NCBI RefSeq assembly: GCF_017315725.1
Contig: NZ_JAFLRG010000001.1
Location: forward strand, 3,162,001 to 3,226,000
DNA length: 64,000 nt
Origin: Trinickia acidisoli
GTDB taxonomy: Bacteria > Pseudomonadota > Gammaproteobacteria > Burkholderiales > Burkholderiaceae
Reading direction: 5' to 3'
Positions 57,246 to 64,000 of the stretch are shown here, one piece after another (position 1 is the first letter of the stretch; the number at the start of each line of letters is the position of its first letter). A program made the translations under genes and the position numbers. Below the pieces are notes generated by a model. It worked only from the letters and a program-made list of their open reading frames with translations. It was not told where the DNA came from and did no database searches.

Positions 57246-57992
57246 CTACACCTCCACGACGTCGAGGACCGCACGCACGCTGTCCTTGAAGTCGTGAAGC
57301 GTAATGGCACCGGCTCGCGAACCGCCGTCGGCGCACAGAGCGATGGGGGTCGGCCGCGCACTCGCGCACGCGGTGGACATCGTCTTTGGCGTCATGGGCG
57401 TCTCGATCGAGTCGGCGCACTTCTTCTTTGCGTCGAATACCACCGAAGCGGCATCCGGCGCCCACATGCGGGAGCGGGCCTCGTCGTGCTGCACGAAGTC
57501 TGCATCCTGGTGTCGGCACGCCGGCGTTGAGCCTGCCTGCGCATCGACGCGATGCCACCGCTGCACACTGAGCGCCGACGGCATCCCCTTGCCGGCACGC
57601 ATGCCGCCCGCAAGGATTGTTGCTGCGATTTCGAGCGCGGCCTGCGCTGCAGGCAACACACTCGCCGAAAATGTTTCGCCATACCTGCACGCGTTCGGTC
57701 GAGCGCGTCCGATGCGGGTGGGGAGAGCCGCCGGCGCCGTCGTGCGCGAGGGCACGAGTCGATGCGGGCAAGCCGGCTGCGCGTGCCTGCTCGACCGCGA
57801 CGCCGCCTGCTTTTTATTTTCGTTGTCCTGACCGAAAGGCGCAGGGCCTACCGCCAACCGCACGGTCTGCCCCTGGATGACGATAGCCGCCGTCTCATTC
57901 GTCGACACCGCGACGGCCCGTGCCGCGACACCGATGCTCGCCTCGCCGCCCCTCGTCATACTCGATGCGGCGTAAGCAAACTTGACTTGCAT
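57246..57992 (-). CDS. Hypothetical protein between ispH and the liv operon
   Basis: 248-codon open frame on the minus strand. Support for its being real is positional: GGGAGA lies 8 nt before the ATG and a clear terminator follows 20 nt after the stop. The translation starts MQVKFAYAASSMTRGGEASI, contains TNETAAIVIQGQTVRLAVG, and ends SRAGAITLHDFKDSVRAVLD with a helical tail. No signal peptide, membrane helix or known family is evident. The middle (about residues 60-110) is Arg/Ala/Pro-rich and looks noncoding or disordered. It may be a degenerated or lineage-specific gene; frames on the other strand are also open here, so I keep confidence low. Confidence 0.4.
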   Translation of the reverse strand: MQVKFAYAASSMTRGGEASIGVAARAVAVSTNETAAIVIQGQTVRLAVGPAPFGQDNENKKQAASRSSRHAQPACPHRLVPSRTTAPAALPTRIGRARPNACRYGETFSASVLPAAQAALEIAATILAGGMRAGKGMPSALSVQRWHRVDAQAGSTPACRHQDADFVQHDEARSRMWAPDAASVVFDAKKKCADSIETPMTPKTMSTACASARPTPIALCADGGSRAGAITLHDFKDSVRAVLDVVEV

Positions 57993-58219
57993 TAACTAGG
58001 TCTCCCGCGCCTTACTGAATACCGATGTCCAAAGGCCCAGGGACCTTGAGGACGCGCGCATTGTAACTCTAATTATCGGGCGGCCAATATGCTGAATCGC
58101 CAGGGTTTTCCTGCATTGCAACCTTTTTTTGGGACCCTTATTTGGCGCACGTCGCAACCTAGTTGCAACATTTGTGCGTTTATTGGGAGCAACCTTCGTA
58201 TTCTTTTACTAACGGAAAA
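57993..58219. other. A+T-richer spacer upstream of the unknown gene
   Basis: About 230 bp, richer in A+T than the surroundings (for example 58105-58215), with no ORF of note. It probably carries the promoter of the minus-strand unknown gene. Repeats of the GGGAGCAACC/GTCGCAACC kind are too short to interpret. Confidence 0.4.
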
Positions 58220-58248
58220 TAAAAAAGCGTGCCGTGGGGCACGCTTTT
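58220..58248 (-). terminator. Rho-independent terminator after ispH
   Basis: Perfect 7-bp stem GCGTGCC/GGCACGC (58227-58233 and 58238-58244) with a 4-nt loop, followed on the minus strand by TTTTTTATTTT. It ends the fkpB-ispH transcript. Confidence 0.9.
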
Positions 58249-58312
58249 CTTGAGCGTAAAGACCTAAGGAAAACCCGAATACTCGAATCGCGGTCGCGAC
58301 CGTCAATCGGGC

Positions 58313-59278
58313 TCAATCGGGCAGCGTGAGCCCGCGCGGCAGCGGGAATGCGATGCTCTCCTCGATGCCTTCGAGCGCGCGAACGTTGCGCACGCCGAGT
58401 TCGCGCAGCCGGCCGATGACCGCTTGCGCGAGCACCTCGGGCGCCGAAGCGCCGGCGGTCACGCCGATGCGCAGCTTGCCCTCGACCCAGGCGGGATCGA
58501 TTTGATCGGGCGAATCGACCATATAGGCCGGCACCCCGCGCTTTTCGGCCACTTCGCGCAACCGGTTCGAATTCGAACTGTTGGGACTGCCTACGACGAT
58601 CACGACGTCGCACTGAGGTGCCATGAATTTGACGGCATCCTGGCGGTTCTGCGTCGCATAGCAGATGTCTTGCTTCTTCGGTTCGCGAATCAGCGGGAAT
58701 CGCCCCTTCAATGCGGCAATGATGTCGGCGGCGTCGTCGACCGAAAGTGTGGTCTGAGTGACGAATGCAATCTGCGCCGGGTCGTCCACCTCGAGCGCCT
58801 CGACGTCTTCGATGCTCTCGACGAGAAACATGCGCTCGCCGCACTGCCCCATCGTCCCCTCCACCTCGGGATGCCCCTTGTGGCCGATCATGACGATGTC
58901 GAGCCCTTCCTGGCGCATCTTCGCCACTTCGATGTGGACCTTGGTGACGAGCGGACAGGTGGCGTCGTAAATGCGCAGGCCGCGCATCTCGGCTTCCTCG
59001 CGCACGGCTTTCGAGACACCGTGCGCGCTAAAGATCACGGTGCTGCCGGAGGGGACCTCGTCGAGCTGCTCGACGAAAACGGCGCCCTTCTTGCGCAAAT
59101 CCTGAACCACATAAGCGTTGTGAACGATCTCGTGGCGCACGTAGATCGGTGCGCCGAACAGCTTGATCGCGCGCTCGACGATCTCGATGGCGCGATCGAC
59201 GCCAGCGCAGAAGCCGCGCGGCTGCGCGAGTAGGATTTCCGACTCGGCGGCCGCGAGAGAGGTATCCGTGAGGCTCAT
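58313..59278 (-). CDS. ispH: 4-hydroxy-3-methylbut-2-enyl diphosphate reductase
   Basis: 321-residue 4Fe-4S enzyme, the last step of the MEP isoprenoid pathway, giving IPP and DMAPP. The three cluster cysteines are Cys24 ([11 protein letters not shown]), Cys108 ([11 protein letters not shown]) and the one in [20 protein letters not shown] (about residue 205). [14 protein letters not shown] [13 protein letters not shown] holds the conserved His. Length is at the family norm. It starts 2 nt after the fkpB stop; the pairing fkpB-ispH is standard in proteobacteria. Confidence 0.97.
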   Translation of the reverse strand: MSLTDTSLAAAESEILLAQPRGFCAGVDRAIEIVERAIKLFGAPIYVRHEIVHNAYVVQDLRKKGAVFVEQLDEVPSGSTVIFSAHGVSKAVREEAEMRGLRIYDATCPLVTKVHIEVAKMRQEGLDIVMIGHKGHPEVEGTMGQCGERMFLVESIEDVEALEVDDPAQIAFVTQTTLSVDDAADIIAALKGRFPLIREPKKQDICYATQNRQDAVKFMAPQCDVVIVVGSPNSSNSNRLREVAEKRGVPAYMVDSPDQIDPAWVEGKLRIGVTAGASAPEVLAQAVIGRLRELGVRNVRALEGIEESIAFPLPRGLTLPD

Positions 59279-59280
59279 GT

Positions 59281-59736
59281 CTACAGAATTCCGATGATGT
59301 GCACTTCGAACGTCAGCGCCTGGCCCGCCAGCGGGTGATTGAAATCGAACAACGCCGACGTTTCGCCGATCTCCTTGAGCACGCCCGCGTAGCGGCCGCC
59401 ACTCGGCGCGTTGAACTCGATCAGGTCGCCCGGGGCGAAATCCTCGCCCACCGTGCCATTTTCGCGCAACGTAGCAAGCGACACGCGCTGGATGAGCTCC
59501 GGGTTGCGCGGACCGAACCCTTTCCCCTCCTCTAGCCGGAAGGTCGAATGGTCACCCGCCTTCATACCCATGAGAATGTCTTCCAACGGCGCGGCGAGTT
59601 GCCCGGCGCCAAGCAGCAGCGTGGCAGGCTTATCGCCGAACGTATTCACGATGTCCGCGCCATCGGCAAGAGAGAGCCGGTAGTGAAGCGTGACGTGCGA
59701 GCCGGCTTTCACTTCTGAAATATCGATGATGCTCAT
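59281..59736 (-). CDS. fkpB: FKBP-type peptidyl-prolyl cis-trans isomerase (SlpA/FkpB-like)
   Basis: 151-residue cytosolic FKBP-type isomerase of the SlyD/SlpA class. N-terminal [20 protein letters not shown] is followed by the insert-in-flap domain and [20 protein letters not shown], and the C-terminal [18 protein letters not shown] closes the FKBP fold. It lacks the His-rich tail of SlyD, which favours SlpA/FkpB. It lies upstream of ispH with a 2-nt gap. Confidence 0.95.
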   Translation of the reverse strand: MSIIDISEVKAGSHVTLHYRLSLADGADIVNTFGDKPATLLLGAGQLAAPLEDILMGMKAGDHSTFRLEEGKGFGPRNPELIQRVSLATLRENGTVGEDFAPGDLIEFNAPSGGRYAGVLKEIGETSALFDFNHPLAGQALTFEVHIIGIL

Positions 59737-59951
59737 GGAGTAACTCGTTGGGCAAACGCGACTCGCGCGCTGCGCGAGGGTGGTCTGGCAGCGCGACGTC
59801 GCGCGGGCATAAGTGCGCGCAGCGTGCCGACGTCCAGCGTATGGACGCCTCGCGCGAAATCGCTATTGTAAGCCACCTCGCGCCGGGCGGCGCGCGCCCT
59901 ATGAGCGCACTGCCCGGGCCGCCCGAGTAACCGCTACTAGGAGATGCGCTC

Positions 59952-60689
59952 ATGCAAGATAGTTCCAGCCTCATCTCGATACCCGCACTTGCCGGGCGCG
60001 TCCATGCCGGGGCACGCCGCCCCGGGGCAGGCGCGGCACGCGACATGCCGCGCGAGCGGCTCTTCGGCGCCGGCCCGGCCGTGCTGTCCGACACCGAACT
60101 CGTCGCAATCTTTCTCGGCTCGGGACTGCCCGGCCATAACGTCTTCGACGTCGCGCGCTCCCTGCTCGAGCGTTTCGGATCGCTGCGCGCGATGCTCGAC
60201 GCCACGCCCGCCGATTTCCACGGCTTGCGTGGAATCGGGCCGGCAAAGACGGCCGTGCTGCTGGCCGTCATCGAGATGGCGCGCCGCGCGCTGGCCGAGC
60301 GGGTGCGCGAGCAGCCGCTCGTCGATTCGACTGCCGCCGTCCAAGACTACGTGCGGCTCTTGATCGGCACGCGCCCGTACGAAGTATTCGTCTGCCTCTT
60401 TCTCGACGCACGGCATCGCCTAATAGATATAGAGGAAAGCTCGCGCGGCTCGCTCACGCGCCTTGCCGTCTACCCGCGCGAAATCGTGCGCCGCGCGCTC
60501 GACACGAACGCCGCGAGCCTGATCGTCGCGCACAATCACCCCTCGGGCGCGGTCAAGCCGAGTGCGAGCGACCGTCAGCTCACGCGCGTGCTACGAGAAA
60601 CGCTCGCGCTGATCGACGTACGGCTCGTCGACCATCTCGTGGTCGGCCGCCACGACGTCTTTTCGTTCGCCCATGCCGGCTGGCTCTAA
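59952..60689 (+). CDS. radC: RadC-family JAB-domain protein
   Basis: 245-residue RadC/YicR homologue. The N-terminal helix-hairpin-helix-like region ([20 protein letters not shown], about residues 95-114) is followed by the JAB metalloprotease-like domain. Its zinc-type motif is [16 protein letters not shown] (about residues 197-212), with EESSRGSL upstream. The family's biochemical role is unsettled; the name comes from a disproved DNA-repair link. It lies upstream of rpmB-rpmG, as in E. coli. Length is slightly above the common 220-230 owing to an Arg/Ala-rich N-terminus. Confidence 0.93.
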   Translation: MQDSSSLISIPALAGRVHAGARRPGAGAARDMPRERLFGAGPAVLSDTELVAIFLGSGLPGHNVFDVARSLLERFGSLRAMLDATPADFHGLRGIGPAKTAVLLAVIEMARRALAERVREQPLVDSTAAVQDYVRLLIGTRPYEVFVCLFLDARHRLIDIEESSRGSLTRLAVYPREIVRRALDTNAASLIVAHNHPSGAVKPSASDRQLTRVLRETLALIDVRLVDHLVVGRHDVFSFAHAGWL

Positions 60690-60733
60690 ACGGCCCCGCC
60701 GCCCCGCCCGTCGCGAAAGAGTGTAAATTCGGT

Positions 60734-60763
60734 TTGATTTTTCGGTGTTTTTTCTGCTAGAAT
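60734..60763 (+). promoter_or_regulatory. Predicted sigma70 promoter for rpmB-rpmG
   Basis: TTGATT (60734-60739) and TAGAAT (60758-60763) with an 18-bp spacer, in an A+T-rich patch after radC. It would give a long leader of about 265 nt before rpmB. Confidence 0.6.
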
Positions 60764-60769
60764 CGCCGT

Positions 60770-61036
60770 CTGCCTGTTTCCAATCCCGTTCAGAAGCTTG
60801 GGGGAGGTCGCCGCGACCGATTGCTGATCGGCTTACCGTGCCCGCGTTGTTACGTTGGCCCGCCATCGGCCTTCCATCGCTTTCACGCGGCTTAGCTTGG
60901 CACTTTGGGCAACGCGCCGTCCAGCGCATGTCCAGGTCAAGCTAGGAAAGGCGAGAGAAGCGACGGTGTCGACCTTTCCTGTTAGGCCCGACCCAGGCTT
61001 GAACCCCGAATTTAAGCGTTTTAGGAGTGCTCTCAT
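60770..61036 (+). other. Long 5' leader of rpmB-rpmG
   Basis: About 267 nt between the predicted promoter and the rpmB ATG. It contains no credible ORF. Its GC-rich, potentially folded segments (for example around 60880-60950) and the TTTAGGAGTG ribosome site next to the start make a regulatory leader possible, but I recognise no known RNA family. Confidence 0.4.
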
Positions 61037-61270
61037 ATGGCACGCGTATGCCAAGTAACTGGGAAAGCGCCGATGAGCGGCAACAACGTTTCCCACGCGA
61101 ACAACAAGACGAAGCGGCGCTTCCTGCCGAATCTGCAATACCGCCGTTTTTGGGTGGAAAGCGAAAACCGTTGGGTGCGCCTGCGCGTTTCGAACGCCGG
61201 CTTGCGCCTGATCGATAAGAACGGCATCGATTCCGTGCTCGCCGACCTGCGCGCACGCGGCGAAGCGTAA
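61037..61270 (+). CDS. rpmB: 50S ribosomal protein L28
   Basis: 77-residue basic ribosomal protein ([20 protein letters not shown]). The core [20 protein letters not shown] and the C-terminal [18 protein letters not shown] are conserved. Length matches L28 (78 in E. coli). TTAGGAG precedes the start. It is 10 nt from rpmG. Confidence 0.97.
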   Translation: MARVCQVTGKAPMSGNNVSHANNKTKRRFLPNLQYRRFWVESENRWVRLRVSNAGLRLIDKNGIDSVLADLRARGEA

Positions 61271-61280
61271 GGAGTACATC

Positions 61281-61448
61281 ATGGCCAAAGGCGCACGCGA
61301 CAAGATCAAGCTGGAATCGACCGCAGGCACGGGTCACTTCTACACGACCACGAAGAACAAGCGCAACATGCCGGAAAAGATGGAGATCATGAAGTTCGAT
61401 CCCGTCGTCCGCAAGCATGTGGCGTACAAGGAAACGAAGATCAAGTAA
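61281..61448 (+). CDS. rpmG: 50S ribosomal protein L33
   Basis: 55-residue basic ribosomal protein, below many ORF length cut-offs. It begins [20 protein letters not shown], and the conserved [20 protein letters not shown] and [13 protein letters not shown] segments follow. It has AAGGAG upstream. The gene overlaps nothing and ends 30 nt before a terminator. Confidence 0.97.
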   Translation: MAKGARDKIKLESTAGTGHFYTTTKNKRNMPEKMEIMKFDPVVRKHVAYKETKIK

Positions 61449-61474
61449 TCGGCTCCCTGCGAGCCCGAAGACAC

Positions 61475-61506
61475 CAAAAGCCCCGCCGCGCGCGGGGCTT
61501 TTCTTT
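61475..61506 (+). terminator. Rho-independent terminator after rpmG
   Basis: Perfect 8-bp stem AGCCCCGC/GCGGGGCT (61479-61486 and 61492-61499) with AAA before and TTTTCTTT after. Confidence 0.92.
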
Positions 61507-61626
61507 GGTGTGTACCCGCTGCTCCTCCCGGCGCGGTATCCTCCTTGGCTTACCCGCGCGCTTTTCATCCGGCGGCAATCTTTGCGCGGCGGCGCAAGCG
61601 GGACTGGTGACAAGGGACTTTCGTAG

Positions 61627-63225
61627 ATGAATTTCGATGTCGTAATCGTAGGCAGCGGGCTCGCGGGGCTGACCGTTGCACTGAATCTTGCCGAGAAACG
61701 GCGGGTCGCCGTCATCGCGAAGCGGTCGATGACCGAAGGCGCGAGCGACTGGGCGCAAGGCGGGATCGCCGCCGTGCTCGATTCGGCCGACAGCGTCGAA
61801 AATCATGTCACGGACACGCTCGTGGCCGGCGCAGGGCTCTGCGACGAAGACGCCACGCGCTTCATCGTTGAACATGGCCGCTCGGCCATCGAATGGTTGA
61901 TCGCCCAAGGTGTGCCGTTCACGCGCGACGATGCAGCCGAACTCGGCTTTCATCTGACACGCGAAGGCGGACACAGCCATCGACGCATCATCCACGCAGC
62001 GGACGCCACGGGCCACGCCGTTGTCGCGACGCTGTCCGAGCGCGCTCGCACGCATCCGAACATCTCGCTGTTCGAAGACCATTACGCGATCGACCTCATT
62101 ACCTCCGATCGCCTCGGCTTACCGGGGCGTCGCTGCCACGGCCTATACGCGCTCGATCTCGCAAGCGGCCGCACGGTCACGCTCGAGGCACCGCACACGA
62201 TCCTCGCCACGGGCGGCGCGGGCAAGGTCTATTTGTATACGACGAACCCCGACACCGCCACGGGCGACGGCATCGCGATGGCGTGGCGCGCGGGCTGCCG
62301 AGTGTCGAATATGGAATTCATCCAGTTCCACCCAACCTGCCTGTTCCATCCGTATGCGAAATCTTTCCTGATCAGCGAGGCGGTGCGCGGCGAAGGCGGC
62401 AAGCTCGTCCTGCCCGACGGCACGCGCTTCATGCCGGCTCACGACGAGCGCGCCGAGCTTGCGCCGCGTGACATCGTTGCGCGCGCAATCGATTTCGAGA
62501 TCAAGAAACGCGGCATCGATTGCGTCTACCTCGACATCAGCCATCAAAGTCCCGCGTTCCTGCACGAACATTTCCCGACGATCCTGGCGCGCTGCCTCGA
62601 ATTCGGGATCGACATCACGAAAGACCCGATTCCCGTCGTGCCGGCCGCGCACTATACGTGCGGCGGCGTCGTTACCGATTTGGCAGGGCGTACCGATTTG
62701 TCCGGCCTCTACGCGGTCGGCGAAACGTCTTACACGGGCTTGCACGGTGCGAACCGCCTCGCCAGCAATTCGCTGCTCGAATGCCTCGTCATCGGCCGCT
62801 CGGCCGCCGAAGCGATCGAGCGCGAAGGCTTCGATGCAGCCGCCCATGCGCCGCTGCCCGATTGGGACGAAAGCCGCGTGTCCGATCCCGACGAGGAAGT
62901 CGTCGTCGCGCATAATTGGGACGAGCTGCGTCGGCTCATGTGGAACTACGTCGGGATCGTTCGCACCGACAAACGCCTGGCGCGCGCGAGGCATCGCATC
63001 GCTTTGCTGCGGGATGAAATTCAGGAGTACTACGCGAACTTCAAGGTGAGCCGCGATCTGCTCGAATTACGCAATCTCGTCGACGTCGCTTCCTTGATCG
63101 TCGAAAGTGCCCGCGCGCGGCGCGAAAGCCGCGGGCTCCACTTCTCGCGCGACTGGCCGTCAGCGCTGCCCAAAGCCTTGCCGACCGTCCTCTCGCCCGA
63201 GCGCGTGCGCAACCGAAAACTCTAA
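61627..63225 (+). CDS. nadB: L-aspartate oxidase
   Basis: 532-residue FAD enzyme that oxidises aspartate to iminoaspartate for quinolinate and NAD synthesis. The dinucleotide motif is [19 protein letters not shown] (residues 5-23). Active-site segments are [34 protein letters not shown] and [20 protein letters not shown] near the FAD site. [20 protein letters not shown] is the conserved substrate-side motif. Length matches the family. It converges on nadC, the third enzyme of the route; nadA is not seen. Confidence 0.96.
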   Translation: MNFDVVIVGSGLAGLTVALNLAEKRRVAVIAKRSMTEGASDWAQGGIAAVLDSADSVENHVTDTLVAGAGLCDEDATRFIVEHGRSAIEWLIAQGVPFTRDDAAELGFHLTREGGHSHRRIIHAADATGHAVVATLSERARTHPNISLFEDHYAIDLITSDRLGLPGRRCHGLYALDLASGRTVTLEAPHTILATGGAGKVYLYTTNPDTATGDGIAMAWRAGCRVSNMEFIQFHPTCLFHPYAKSFLISEAVRGEGGKLVLPDGTRFMPAHDERAELAPRDIVARAIDFEIKKRGIDCVYLDISHQSPAFLHEHFPTILARCLEFGIDITKDPIPVVPAAHYTCGGVVTDLAGRTDLSGLYAVGETSYTGLHGANRLASNSLLECLVIGRSAAEAIEREGFDAAAHAPLPDWDESRVSDPDEEVVVAHNWDELRRLMWNYVGIVRTDKRLARARHRIALLRDEIQEYYANFKVSRDLLELRNLVDVASLIVESARARRESRGLHFSRDWPSALPKALPTVLSPERVRNRKL

Positions 63226-63266
63226 AGGACAGGCCGGCCGCGCCCACGCGCCGGCCGGCGCCACCC

Positions 63267-64000
63267 TTAGATCAAGCGCATCGAATAGTCGGTCGCCCGC
63301 ACGTCCTTGGTCAACGCGCCGATGGAAATGCGATCCACACCCGTCTCGGCGATCGCACGCACGGTCTCGAAGTTGACGCCGCCCGACACCTCGAGCAGCG
63401 CGCGCCCAGCCGTCAGCTTGACGGCATCTCGCATCGCCTCGAACGAAAAATTGTCGAGCAGAATCGATTCCGCACGATGCGCGAGCGCCGATTCGAGCTG
63501 CTCGAGCGTCTCGACCTCGATCTGAATCGACACACCCGCATCGAGCGCGTAGGCCGCATCGAGCGCGGGACCGACTCCGCCGGCCGCGGCAATATGATTC
63601 TCTTTGATCAGGATGCCGTCATAGAGTGCGAGGCGGTGATTCGCCCCACCGCCCACGCGCACGGCGTACTTTTGCGCCAGGCGCAGCCCCGGCAGCGTCT
63701 TGCGCGTATCGAGAATACGCGCGCGGGTGCCTGCGACCGCGTCCACGTAGCGACGCGTTACGGTCGCCACGCCCGAGAGTAGCTGCAGGAAGTTCAAGCC
63801 ATTGCGCTCGGCCGTCAGCAGCGCTCGCGCCGGCCCGCGCAGAAAGCAAACGGGCGTATCGGCCGCCATGACATCGCCCTCGCGATAGCGCCAGTCGATC
63901 TCGATCGCCGGATCGACACGCTGCATCACGGCCATGAACCACGGCACCCCGCAAAGCACTGCTTCTTCGCGCACGAGAATCCGCGCATCGCGTAGCGAAT
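63267..64000 (-). CDS. nadC: Nicotinate-nucleotide pyrophosphorylase (quinolinate phosphoribosyltransferase), N-terminus cut by window edge
   Basis: About 244 C-terminal codons of NadC, the frame running open to the right edge (the part nearest the edge reads SLRDARILVREEAVLCGVPW). The family motif LNFLQLLSGVATVTRRYVDA with the PRPP-binding ILDTRKTLPGLRLAQKYAVR is clear. GGGANHRLALYDGILIKENH and EVETLEQLESALAHRAESIL, then LEVSGGVNFETVRAIAETGV, are the remaining conserved blocks. It makes nicotinate mononucleotide from quinolinate. It is convergent with nadB. Confidence 0.96.
   Translation of the reverse strand, partial: SLRDARILVREEAVLCGVPWFMAVMQRVDPAIEIDWRYREGDVMAADTPVCFLRGPARALLTAERNGLNFLQLLSGVATVTRRYVDAVAGTRARILDTRKTLPGLRLAQKYAVRVGGGANHRLALYDGILIKENHIAAAGGVGPALDAAYALDAGVSIQIEVETLEQLESALAHRAESILLDNFSFEAMRDAVKLTAGRALLEVSGGVNFETVRAIAETGVDRISIGALTKDVRATDYSMRLI

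Overview
The window is about 64 kb of GC-rich (roughly 63-65%) bacterial chromosome. Gene content and order (lgt next to a SIMPL-domain gene and ilvD; holC-pepA opposite lptFG; cysI-DUF934-cysHDN with cysB divergent; zapA followed by 6S RNA; radC-rpmB-rpmG; livHMGF-livJ) point to a betaproteobacterium of the Burkholderiaceae, close to Paraburkholderia, Trinickia or Caballeronia. The genus is an inference. No prophage, insertion sequence or CRISPR array was seen.

Layout. 1-5.4 kb holds cobalamin genes on the minus strand: a cobalamin riboswitch, btuB, btuC, btuD, a terminator, and cobT cut by the left edge. 5.6-14.2 kb holds a ZapB-like coiled-coil gene with zapA, 6S RNA, an EVE-domain protein, a SIMPL protein, lgt, a LysR regulator divergent from ilvD, a DUF2486 gene, holC and pepA. 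14.3-17.8 kb holds lptF-lptG, a small CbiX/SirB chelatase and uroporphyrinogen-III methyltransferase. 17.8-24.5 kb is the assimilatory sulfate operon, built around an APS reductase of the iron-sulfur type, with cysB divergent. 24.5-26.4 kb holds an orphan ABC binding protein, a chemoreceptor remnant, tRNA-Leu(CAA) and a small unknown ORF.

26.4-45.2 kb is the main accessory region, a plant-cell-wall sugar catabolic island. It carries an SMP-30 lactonase, an FCD-type GntR regulator, hydroxypyruvate isomerase, tartronate semialdehyde reductase, uronate dehydrogenase and an aldarate aldolase on the plus strand. On the minus strand are a chemoreceptor, a TRAP transporter (dctPQM), a porin, and an operon of DapA-family dehydratase, semialdehyde dehydrogenase and IlvD/Edd sugar-acid dehydratase. 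A GH28 pectinase with a Tat-type signal closes it. Together these could hydrolyse pectin, sense and import uronates, oxidise them to aldarates, and split or dehydrate the products toward glycerate/pyruvate or 2-oxoglutarate. Copies of a TTGTC-N-(G/A)(A/G)CAA motif lie upstream of several of its transcription units and suggest one GntR regulon.

45.2-64 kb is mostly housekeeping: a copper-type trio (CopC, beta-barrel, DUF2946), rsuA, a small membrane protein, a nucleotide-sugar-epimerase-like protein, a ferredoxin-reductase, argD behind a terminator and an Arg-rich mini-ORF, livHMGF-livJ, an unknown gene, ispH-fkpB, radC, rpmB-rpmG, nadB, and nadC cut by the right edge. No wholly new system is obvious. 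The most novel-looking points are the combined uronate/pentonate island with its shared operator and no recognisable aldarate dehydratase, and the possible attenuator before argD.
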